In this document: positions 1 to 5,683 of the stretch, in pieces
How positions within the stretch are numbered: the first letter of the stretch is position 1
How the letters are laid out: each line of letters begins with the position of its first letter
DNA from: JBBTYZ01 sp038061595
GTDB taxonomy: Bacteria; Patescibacteriota; Minisyncoccia; UBA6257; GWB1-50-10
DNA: 9,998 nucleotides
Direction of reading: 5' to 3'
Assembly (NCBI GenBank): GCA_038061595.1
Contig: JBBTYZ010000020.1
Span: forward strand, 1-9,998
Notes under the pieces: generated by a model
The model's input: only the letters and a program-made list of their open reading frames with translations
Databases searched by the model: none
What the model was told of the DNA's origin: nothing
Position numbers and translations under genes: made by a program

Positions 1-1
1 A

Positions 2-2233
2 AGGTGCTTTATGGATGGAATCCTTATTTCCTAACTCTCGCCAAAGCTCTTCAGAAATATGGGGGGCAAGGGGGGCCAATAATTTAAGAAAGGTTTCGTG
101 TTGTTTTGCGGTTACGCCCACTTTTTCGAAATCGTTCAAGAGTATCATGAGAGCGCTAATCGCGGTATTGTAATGAAGTTTTTCAATATCTTCTGTTATT
201 TTTTTCACTGTTTTGTTTATCAGCTTTTCTCCTCCGTTCTTTTCTGACGGTTTTAATTTCCAAACCCGCTCCAAGAACCTGGCAATCCCCAAGATGCTGG
301 AATCCCTGAAATCTCCTCCTTGTTCAAATGGGGCAATGAACATTAAATATATCCGCAATGTATCAGCACCAAAATTTTTTATATATTCATCGGGATTAAT
401 AACATTACCTTTTGATTTGGACATTTTGGCTCCCTCCTTTATAAGGAGGCCGTGTGCGCGAAACTTCGGAAACGGTTCGCCGTTTTTAAAATCAACCAAT
501 CCCCAATCAGTGAAAACCATACCTAAAAATCTGGAATACAGAAGATGAAGCACGGAGTGTTCAGCCCCGCCGGTGTACATATCAACCGGCAACCATTTTT
601 TCGCTATTTTTTTATCAAACGGTTCTTTTTTATTTTTCGGATCAATATAACGGAGGTAATACCAAGCGGAGTCTAAGAAAGTGTCCGAAACATCCGTTTC
701 TCTCCTTGCCTCTCCCCCGCACTTCGGACAATCAACCTTGTAGAATTCTTTAACCGAGGCAAGCGGAGATTCGCCCTTTCCGCTCGGACGAAAATCTTTT
801 ATATAAGGGAGTTTAACTGGCAAATCTTTTTCCGGCACAGGTTGCCAACCGCATCCACCTCGACTAGCACTCTCGTCGGGCGAGGCGGGTTTTTCGCAAT
901 GAATCATCGGAATTGGTGGACTCCAATAACGCTGACGGGAAACGAGCCAGTCACGAAGGCGATAGGTTGTCTTTTTTTTGGCAAGCCCCAAATGCCCCAA
1001 CTCCTCTACGATTTCTTCCGCTGCATCAACATTCAACAACCCGTTGGCCCACGAGAAGGCCTCGGAATTAATAACTACACCACCTCCCATATATGGCTTA
1101 TCCGAGGGGAAGCCCACCGGAGACTCAATTACTTTCTTGATCTGCAATTCGTATTTTTTCGCGAACTCCCAATCCCGATCATCGTGCGCCGGAACTGCCA
1201 TAATCGCACCTGTTCCATATGAACCTAAAACATAATCCGCAACCCAAACCGGGACTTTTTCTTTGCTTGCGGGGTTAATCGCATATATCCCAGCGAAAAC
1301 TCCTGTTTTTTCTTTCCCCTCCGCAATGCGGTCTGCTTCCGGCTTGTTCGCCGATTTTTTAATATATTTTTTTACTTCGTCATCCGCTTTCCAACCGATA
1401 TCAATCCATTTTTGCGCAAGCTCTGGAGAAACAACTATAAATGTCGCCCCAAATATGGTGTCTGGACGAGTTGTAAATACTTCCACGGTATGTTTGCCGT
1501 CTTCCTGCCCCAAAATATCATTAAGTTGAAATTTTATGAGCGCTCCTTCGGACTTACCCACCCAATGACGCTGGGCAATTTTTACCTTTTCTGACCAGTC
1601 TATTTTTTCAAGATTTTTCAATAATTTTTCCGCGTAATCGGTTATCTTGAAAAACCATTGCTCCAATTCTTTTTTGCCGACTTCGCTGCTGCAACGCTCG
1701 CATTTCCCCGCTACGACTTGCTCATCAGCCAAAACAGTCTTACAACTCGGACACCAATTAACACTCGCTTTCTTCCGATATGCGAGACCTTTTTTGAACA
1801 TCTGCACGAATACCCACTGCGTCCATTTATAATATTCCGGATCGTAAGTTTCAACTTTCTCGTTCCAAGCAAAACCGTTGCCAATAGATTCCAACTGTTT
1901 ATAAAATCTTTTCTCTGAAATTTTTGCCTGGTCCATCGGATGAGCTCCGATTTTTAAAGCGTAATTTTCTGAATGTATCCCGAACCCATCAAGTCCTATC
2001 GGCTCCAAGACGTCATAGCCCTGCATTCTCTTGAAACGCCCATAGATATCCGCTCCGGTAAAGGCGTACATATTCCCCACATGCAAACCTTCTGCAGAAG
2101 GGTACGGAAACATCATTAGGTTGTAGAATTTGCCCTTGCCTTTTGGTTTATTCAAACCCGGCTCGTAAGTTTTATCTTCCAGCCATTTTTTTTGCCACTT
2201 TTTCTCTATCTTTTGAAAATCATACTTGGACAT
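2..2233 (-). CDS. leuS: Leucyl-tRNA synthetase, class Ia, C-terminus cut by window edge
   Basis: Charges tRNA-Leu with leucine in the cytoplasm. I translated this strand by hand: 744 codons are open to the window edge. The first bases seen encode the anticodon-binding region (LAPHISEELW), so probably only several tens of C-terminal residues are missing. In order: the HIGH-box variant H51-V-G-N54 in a Rossmann core; a zinc-binding insertion with C161/C164 and C178/C181; the CP1 editing domain (about 230-425) with TTRPDT at 254-259 and AHDDRD at 349-354; RLRDWLVSRQRYW at 425-437; a second cysteine cluster (C446, C461, C502, C505); VDMYTGGAEHS at 550-560; and KMSKS at 603-607. All catalytic and editing motifs are present, with no frameshift. 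Twelve residues (449-460) look inserted in frame between C446 and C461. The start ATG is chosen because MSKYDFQKIEKKW is a typical LeuRS N-terminus. An AAAGGAG lies about 20 nt upstream, unusually far, and an in-frame ATT lies between. Confidence 0.96.
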   Translation of the reverse strand, partial: MSKYDFQKIEKKWQKKWLEDKTYEPGLNKPKGKGKFYNLMMFPYPSAEGLHVGNMYAFTGADIYGRFKRMQGYDVLEPIGLDGFGIHSENYALKIGAHPMDQAKISEKRFYKQLESIGNGFAWNEKVETYDPEYYKWTQWVFVQMFKKGLAYRKKASVNWCPSCKTVLADEQVVAGKCERCSSEVGKKELEQWFFKITDYAEKLLKNLEKIDWSEKVKIAQRHWVGKSEGALIKFQLNDILGQEDGKHTVEVFTTRPDTIFGATFIVVSPELAQKWIDIGWKADDEVKKYIKKSANKPEADRIAEGKEKTGVFAGIYAINPASKEKVPVWVADYVLGSYGTGAIMAVPAHDDRDWEFAKKYELQIKKVIESPVGFPSDKPYMGGGVVINSEAFSWANGLLNVDAAEEIVEELGHLGLAKKKTTYRLRDWLVSRQRYWSPPIPMIHCEKPASPDESASRGGCGWQPVPEKDLPVKLPYIKDFRPSGKGESPLASVKEFYKVDCPKCGGEARRETDVSDTFLDSAWYYLRYIDPKNKKEPFDKKIAKKWLPVDMYTGGAEHSVLHLLYSRFLGMVFTDWGLVDFKNGEPFPKFRAHGLLIKEGAKMSKSKGNVINPDEYIKNFGADTLRIYLMFIAPFEQGGDFRDSSILGIARFLERVWKLKPSEKNGGEKLINKTVKKITEDIEKLHYNTAISALMILLNDFEKVGVTAKQHETFLKLLAPLAPHISEELWRELGNKDSIHKAP
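854..889 (-). repeat. Putative in-frame palindromic insertion element inside leuS
   Basis: This 36-bp stretch encodes PASPDESASRGG. It falls between the parts of what in relatives is normally a contiguous CEKCGW-type zinc knuckle followed by QPVPEKDLPV. Removing exactly these 12 codons restores HCEKCGWQPVPEKDLPV. It has 25 G/C in 36 bases, clearly richer than the surrounding gene. On the coding strand CCGCCTCG near one end can pair with CGAGGTGG near the other (eight pairs, one G-U). A small, GC-rich, palindromic, in-frame segment resembles Rickettsia palindromic elements in concept. The family comparison is from memory, and no second copy was found in this window, so mobility is an inference. 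Confidence 0.55.
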
Positions 2234-2244
2234 ATCAACAATGT

Positions 2245-2511
2245 CTAAATATTCTCCTTTCGCAATTGAAGGTGGCGACCTTGTGTCTCGGCTTGAGGCG
2301 CGACGACGAAAGTGTAATCAACCGGATTACATTGAGGAGGAGTAACGATAAGACGAGCCAAGGTCGCCCCTCCCTGCGGGGTAATGGAATTTTGTCCAAA
2401 TCCTGCGTTCTTCTGGCTCAATGTATCAAGGGTTTGATACACTCTCGCCCTCACGCCTTGGATTTGAGGCAAAATTCCTATTATCAATTGTGAAAAAGAA
2501 TATTTAGCCAT
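2245..2511 (-). CDS. Small unrecognised ORF (88 aa) directly upstream of leuS, possibly leaderless
   Basis: The open frame reads MAKYSFSQLIIGILPQIQ at its start and ends with TAG 11 nt before the leuS ATG, so coupling with leuS is possible. Codon use is coding-like and the C-terminal half could form beta strands (ATLARLIV, DYTFVVA), but I recognise no family. There is one cysteine, no signal peptide and no clear membrane helix. No Shine-Dalgarno precedes the ATG. A -35/-10 pair upstream would start transcription almost at the ATG, so translation would be leaderless. The second half overlaps a strong RNA stem, so the stretch may instead be an untranslated leuS leader of about 280 nt. Whether it is coding is close to even odds. 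Confidence 0.45.
   Translation of the reverse strand: MAKYSFSQLIIGILPQIQGVRARVYQTLDTLSQKNAGFGQNSITPQGGATLARLIVTPPQCNPVDYTFVVAPQAETQGRHLQLRKENI
2268..2373 (-). promoter_or_regulatory. Nested inverted repeat / predicted structured RNA in the leuS leader
   Basis: Read as minus-strand RNA, a 10-bp perfect stem (GGCGACCUUG with CAAGGUCGCC, 2359-2368 and 2274-2283) extends outward by five pairs (2369-2373 with 2268-2272, one G-U, one bulge at 2273). Inside, CUCG (2354-2357) can pair with CGAG (2287-2290), and UGUAAUC-CGGUU-GAUUACA (2313-2331) forms a seven-pair hairpin. The outer stem ends 7 nt before AAAGGAG at 2254-2260, the only Shine-Dalgarno-like sequence ahead of leuS. That placement suits translational control of leuS. 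I see no T-box consensus and no cloverleaf, so no known riboswitch or T-box class is assigned. It could equally be a dispersed palindromic repeat. Confidence 0.5.
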
Positions 2512-2519
2512 TGCTAGTA

Positions 2520-2548
2520 ATTCTACTTGCGAAATTGCCTTTTCTCAA
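2520..2548 (-). promoter_or_regulatory. Sigma70-like promoter for the 88-codon ORF and leuS
   Basis: The -35 is TTGAGA (2543-2548), the spacer is exactly 17 bp, and the -10 is TAGAAT (2520-2525), four and five matches to consensus. The -10 lies 8 nt from the ATG at 2511, so the transcript would begin at or within a couple of bases of that codon. Confidence 0.55.
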
Positions 2549-2568
2549 GTTAAAAACGCTCGTATAAT
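2540..2568 (+). promoter_or_regulatory. Promoter for the 168-aa plus-strand gene
   Basis: A perfect TATAAT at 2563-2568 lies within the palindrome TATAATTATA, about 35 bp ahead of the ATG at 2604. The -35 is weak: TTTTCT (2540-2545) has 17-bp spacing, or TTGCCT (2535-2540) has an over-long 22-bp spacing. It overlaps the divergent minus-strand promoter, so the two may compete for polymerase. Confidence 0.5.
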
Positions 2569-2603
2569 TATATTAGTTCTTATTAAATAATCCGAGGAAC
2601 AAA

Positions 2604-3110
2604 ATGTTACTGGCGTTAACACTTGCACTCCAAGTAGCTGTTAATCCACCAGACTCGATCTTGAGAAAACTGAACTTTGACCCCAAAGAAGAACTAGTAA
2701 TATCAAAAGACAGTATTAACCTCGAAAATCTGGATTATGGCGGGTGCCTCGAAACGAGAACGATATACCCCGTAGATATCCAGAGATTTTTTGGCGTTGG
2801 AAAGGGCAGAACCGTTAAACTTCAAGAATGTTTCGTCGCAGGCACAGAACTGAAAGAAAAGCTGGTTATTATAACTTATTATGACAAGGGGTTGGGAATC
2901 AAAACGCCGATTGCGTTCGTCGCAGCGACACGAAATGATTCCACGATGAAACACGAAGAGGTTTGGGGAAAGGCGGACTTGGGTTTTATTACTAGGGGAA
3001 AAACCACAAGGATTTGGCTTACTCTTATGCCCGAACCAAAACGCAGTGTAAGAGATCAATTAATTGACCTCCTGCTCGTAGGATACAAATCCGCAGGAAA
3101 AAATAAATAA
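2604..3110 (+). CDS. Unrecognised 168-aa protein with short hydrophobic N-terminus
   Basis: I recognise no family. The start ATG has a GAGG Shine-Dalgarno at 2594-2597 with 6-nt spacing, and the gene has its own promoter and terminator, so it is a credible single-gene unit. It is the only plus-strand gene in the window. Residues 1-13 (MLLALTLALQVAV) are hydrophobic and followed by NPPDS. This could be a short export signal, but there is no positively charged n-region, so secretion is uncertain. The remainder alternates charged and hydrophobic residues in beta-like stretches (KEKLVIITYY at 84-93, TPIAFVAATR at 101-110, TTRIWLTLMP at 134-143) and ends in a basic helix (RSVRDQLIDLLLVGYKSAGKNK, written here only as its residues 147-168). 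There are two cysteines, C48 and C76. A 118-codon frame on the opposite strand lies wholly inside and is taken as its shadow. Confidence 0.8.
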   Translation: MLLALTLALQVAVNPPDSILRKLNFDPKEELVISKDSINLENLDYGGCLETRTIYPVDIQRFFGVGKGRTVKLQECFVAGTELKEKLVIITYYDKGLGIKTPIAFVAATRNDSTMKHEEVWGKADLGFITRGKTTRIWLTLMPEPKRSVRDQLIDLLLVGYKSAGKNK

Positions 3111-3131
3111 ACCCGCTTTAAAGGCGGGTTT
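3109..3131. terminator. Bidirectional rho-independent terminator
   Basis: AAACCCGC (3109-3116) pairs with GCGGGTTT (3124-3131) around a 7-nt loop. It overlaps the TAA of the plus-strand gene and lies 19 bp past the stop of the convergent minus-strand gene. Read on the minus strand it is followed by an excellent U-rich tail (ATTTATTTTTTCC, below 3109). On the plus strand the tail is the TTT in the arm plus TCTGATTT, which is weaker. It closes both convergent units. Confidence 0.85.
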
Positions 3132-3150
3132 CTGATTTGAAATTTAAATA

Positions 3151-3720
3151 CTACATCGCACAATCAATCATCGCTTCACCATAGGCTAGGAGCAAGCGTT
3201 CGCGAATCTTGTTCGCATAATCATCACTAATCACGCCTTTTGCCGATTGAATAGCAAGATATGTTTCCCAAAACAAAGGAGGTAAACAAGCTAAATATTG
3301 GACATGGAATCCGATAATCATATTCTCTTTCACCGATTCGGCCGACTCTATTCGTTGGGGCGCGTCTTTTAGTGTGGCGCGAATCTTCACTGCATCAGAT
3401 TCAGTAAATATACCAAGAGATATGTTTTCCTTAATTTCTTGTTCGCGCTCTTCGGGAGAATGAATTAACAAATGATCCACAATATGGGCAATTTCATCAT
3501 CGCTGTGATCATCCAAAATCTCAGGAAGACCGCAATTGGGAAGGTCTAAGCGGAGAATAGTCGCATCAGCCGAAGATATGACGCCGTCTTTTTCCATTTC
3601 AGCGACAAGGGCCTCACCCTCTTTCGTAGTGAAAAACGCATCGCTTTCCACCAAATCCTTACCGATTTTCCTATGAGGCCTGGGTTCGCCACAATTACAC
3701 GAGAAAATTGTTGCTTGCAT
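3151..3720 (-). CDS. Unrecognised 189-aa protein with three ~58-residue helical repeats
   Basis: The start is the ATG at 3720 because a perfect AGGAGG (3727-3732) sits 6 nt before it. A TTG five codons further up is in frame but would put the Shine-Dalgarno inside the gene. No family is recognised. The N-terminus carries CNCGE (C8, C10), and further cysteines are C63, C145 and C187. Three copies of the pattern G-[VI]-[IF]-[ST]-x-x-[DY]-A-x-x-x-R-x-x-L start at G46, G103 and G162, spaced 57 and 59 residues apart. Each follows an acidic or amphipathic helix, so the protein is probably an all-helical array of short helix-turn-helix hairpins, somewhat like SHOCT-type motifs. It is soluble and acidic in the middle, with no signal peptide. 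It is last in the minus-strand cluster, 77 nt after tatD. The strong ribosome site and the gap suggest it may be translated, and perhaps transcribed, independently. Confidence 0.85.
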   Translation of the reverse strand: MQATIFSCNCGEPRPHRKIGKDLVESDAFFTTKEGEALVAEMEKDGVISSADATILRLDLPNCGLPEILDDHSDDEIAHIVDHLLIHSPEEREQEIKENISLGIFTESDAVKIRATLKDAPQRIESAESVKENMIIGFHVQYLACLPPLFWETYLAIQSAKGVISDDYANKIRERLLLAYGEAMIDCAM

Positions 3721-3726
3721 GACCCA

Positions 3727-3732
3727 CCTCCT
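3727..3732 (-). promoter_or_regulatory. Consensus Shine-Dalgarno fixing the start of the 189-aa protein
   Basis: Minus-strand AGGAGG with 6-nt spacing to the ATG at 3720. It is the strongest ribosome binding site in the window, in contrast with the nearly absent sites of the upstream operon genes. Confidence 0.85.
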
Positions 3733-3797
3733 CAATTGGTTGTGATTTCAGAAATATCTGATTAGAACTGTTGGAAAGTATGCGACACTACTAATTA

Positions 3798-4631
3798 CTA
3801 GTCAATATCAAAAACAACGGTCGCATTATTCATTATTTCGCGAGACATTTCTTCAAAAGCGATATCTTTAATCTGCGCTAATCTTTTCACAACCTCTATA
3901 ACATATACAGGCTCGTTTCTTTTGCCACGATGAGGAACGGGGGTCACATACGGTGCATCCGTCTCGGACAAAATCCTGTTTACGGGAATTGATTTTATTA
4001 TCTCGTCATAATCCCGAACAAAAGTTATCACCCCACCGAGGGTGAAATAAAAACCCAAATCTAAAAGATTTTTAGCATCGTCTTCTGTGCCGGTAAAAAA
4101 ATGAATTACGCCGGGTGGATTATTTAATAAGTTTTTGTTCGCCTTGAATATCTCAATCAAATCTTCAAACGCGCTTCTGCAATGTATCATAAGCGGTTTC
4201 TTCACCTCCAGAGCTAGTTCTATCTGTTTTAAAAATGCCTCTTTCTGTTTCTTTTTTGCTAGTTCAACATCACCTTCTAGTCTAAAATAATCCAAGCCGC
4301 ACTCTCCTATTGCGACAACCTTGTTGTCTTTGGCTAGCTTTTTATATAAATCGTAGTCAAAAATTTCCCCGCTTTTCGACTTAGCTGACCTTAGCTCGTT
4401 TTTATCATGATGAGATGACCCAGATGCGTGAGTGGGGTGTAGGCCCACAGAGGCCCAGACCCCCGGAAATTCATACGCGGACTTAACAGCGTCTTCTGAA
4501 GTCGATTCTTCGGTACCCACGTTTATAATACCCACACCACCCTTAAAAGCTCGCTCTATCACTTCTTTGCGATCAGCATCATATGCAGCAAACTGCGCAT
4601 GAGTATGCGCGTCCAAAAAGTTTAATCCCAT
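3798..4631 (-). CDS. tatD: TatD-family metal-dependent hydrolase (DNase-like)
   Basis: TatD/YcfH proteins are amidohydrolase-fold TIM barrels that bind two divalent metals; characterised members are 3'-5' exonucleases or DNases. The metal ligands are visible, numbered from the ATG used here: H9 and H11 in DAHTH, E110 in IGECGLDYF, H150 in MIHCR, H177 in VIHFFTG and D225 in SETDAPY. The length, 277 aa, is normal. A short extra segment (about 70-90, HHDKNELRSAKSKS) follows GLHPTHA. Start choice: a TTG at 4640 overlaps the stop of the upstream gene (TTGA) and would add three residues, but the ATG at 4631 has AGGGG about 10 nt upstream and begins right before the first barrel strand. Translation is probably coupled to the preceding membrane-protein gene. 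In vivo the substrate could be DNA ends or a modified nucleic acid or protein; the sequence cannot say. Confidence 0.92.
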   Translation of the reverse strand: MGLNFLDAHTHAQFAAYDADRKEVIERAFKGGVGIINVGTEESTSEDAVKSAYEFPGVWASVGLHPTHASGSSHHDKNELRSAKSKSGEIFDYDLYKKLAKDNKVVAIGECGLDYFRLEGDVELAKKKQKEAFLKQIELALEVKKPLMIHCRSAFEDLIEIFKANKNLLNNPPGVIHFFTGTEDDAKNLLDLGFYFTLGGVITFVRDYDEIIKSIPVNRILSETDAPYVTPVPHRGKRNEPVYVIEVVKRLAQIKDIAFEEMSREIMNNATVVFDID

Positions 4632-4636
4632 CCTAT

Positions 4637-5659
4637 TCAAACCCCTAATTTTGGCCTCAGGCTCTTTCTCTCTGCCATATAGACGACTGTTTCACTAGCA
4701 AGAACAGCGATTGGGACAGAAAGCAAAATCCCTATAAACCCACCAACCTGTCCCCCGGCTAAAAGAGAGATAACAACTATTACAGGATGAATCTTCACTG
4801 CCTTGCCCATTATGACCGGGATTAAAATATGATTCTCTAGCTGTTGAACAATAAAGAAGAATGCAAACGTGTAAAGGCCGAGAGATAAAGAATCAGAAAT
4901 AGCAACCATAAAAGCTACTGCCCCCGCGATAACTGGTCCGATTATCGGAACTATTTCAAAAACCGCAGCTAAGAGTCCCAAGATTAGAGGGTACTTCACG
5001 CCCAAAAGCCACAAACCGAAACCGACAACTGTTCCGATTAGCAAACTCAAAACCAATTGTGTCGCAAAACATCGCTTAACCTTAAGTTTAAAACGAGTGA
5101 AAATAGTAAGAACACCCCTCTCATATGCATCAGGCAGAATAACTCTCAAGAGACGTTCCGGGCCATCTTTTTCAACCGATAAATAGAATGCGATTATAAA
5201 AGTGGATAGGACAAGAACTGCCTGGGTGAACACTTTTGATACAGCACTTGTTACAGAGACATTTGTCGCCGATATAATACCCAATACCTTATCGAAAGTT
5301 ACGGTGAAATTGGTTATAAGGGACTTAGGAAGACTAAAGCCGAAAAAAGCAGACATTATTTTATTGATATAAATAATGAAGTCGCCAGCCTCAACTATAA
5401 TTATCGGTATTATGAAATAAACTATTGTCCCAAGAACAATCAATCCCACCAGGAAGACAAATATTGTACCCAAAAGACGATTTATTTTTTTTCTCTGAAG
5501 CATGCTCACCACTGGATCAATGCCCATAGAAATGACTATAGAAACTACAAGAACTCCTACGGCGTTTCTTGCAAGATAAAAGATAAGGATTAAGATCAGA
5601 AAAACAAAAATCTGCCAAAACGTTCTCCAGCTTACTTCAAATTTTAAAACCTCTGGCAT
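4637..5659 (-). CDS. AI-2E family transporter (PerM/TqsA/YdiK-like membrane protein)
   Basis: A 340-aa polytopic inner-membrane protein. Hydrophobic segments lie at about 14-30, 33-47, 63-88, 145-160, 200-220, 225-250, 260-275 and 293-325, matching the usual eight-helix plan. Family marks are SVEKDGPERL at 161-170, FEIVPIIGPVIAG at 234-246 and the QQLENHILIPVIMGK stretch (272-286) followed by a conserved HP at 291-292. Members are reported to export autoinducer-2 or act as sodium/proton antiporters. The substrate here is unknown, and an AI-2 role is doubtful because no luxS is seen nearby. The ATG at 5659 follows the protease stop by 12 nt, has no Shine-Dalgarno and lies directly against an inverted repeat. 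The stop TGA touches or overlaps the tatD start region. Confidence 0.93.
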   Translation of the reverse strand: MPEVLKFEVSWRTFWQIFVFLILILIFYLARNAVGVLVVSIVISMGIDPVVSMLQRKKINRLLGTIFVFLVGLIVLGTIVYFIIPIIIVEAGDFIIYINKIMSAFFGFSLPKSLITNFTVTFDKVLGIISATNVSVTSAVSKVFTQAVLVLSTFIIAFYLSVEKDGPERLLRVILPDAYERGVLTIFTRFKLKVKRCFATQLVLSLLIGTVVGFGLWLLGVKYPLILGLLAAVFEIVPIIGPVIAGAVAFMVAISDSLSLGLYTFAFFFIVQQLENHILIPVIMGKAVKIHPVIVVISLLAGGQVGGFIGILLSVPIAVLASETVVYMAERKSLRPKLGV

Positions 5660-5683
5660 CTTAGAATGTGTTTACATTCTAAG
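5660..5683 (-). repeat. Perfect 9-bp inverted repeat across the M16 protease/AI-2E junction
   Basis: CTTAGAATG and CATTCTAAG are perfect complements separated by six bases (TAAACA). The arms cover the last three codons of the protease gene and the bases immediately before the next ATG, and the protease stop TAA lies in the loop. There is no U-run, so it is not a classic terminator. As RNA it could block or gate initiation of the next gene, or mark a processing site. The stem has only three G-C pairs, so its stability is modest. Confidence 0.55.

Noticed and set aside
2268..2373. T-box riboswitch or tRNA-like element before leuS
   Set aside because: No T-box consensus (AGGGUGGNACCGCG-like) and no cloverleaf with T-loop or anticodon stem could be found. 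Only a generic structured element is supported.
213..2493. Many plus-strand open frames of 60-126 codons across this stretch
   Set aside because: They lie antisense to leuS (and its leader), whose translation gives uninterrupted LeuRS motifs in the correct order. Their products have low-complexity, unprotein-like composition.
2222..2511. Similar N-termini of the 88-codon ORF (MAKYSF) and LeuRS (MSKYDF), suggesting a duplicated gene start
   Set aside because: Similarity ends after about six residues and the underlying DNA differs at several positions, so chance is enough.
2703..3059. 118-codon minus-strand frame
   Set aside because: Wholly inside the 168-aa plus-strand gene, which has promoter, Shine-Dalgarno and terminator. 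This frame has none.
3733..3735. TTG start for the 189-aa protein
   Set aside because: It would place the perfect AGGAGG inside the coding sequence. The ATG at 3720 is correctly spaced from it.
3721..3797. Promoter in the gap between tatD and the 189-aa gene
   Set aside because: TCTAAT is a fair -10 but no acceptable -35 lies at 16-18 bp. A 5-bp hairpin (TCAGA/TCTGA) is too weak to call.
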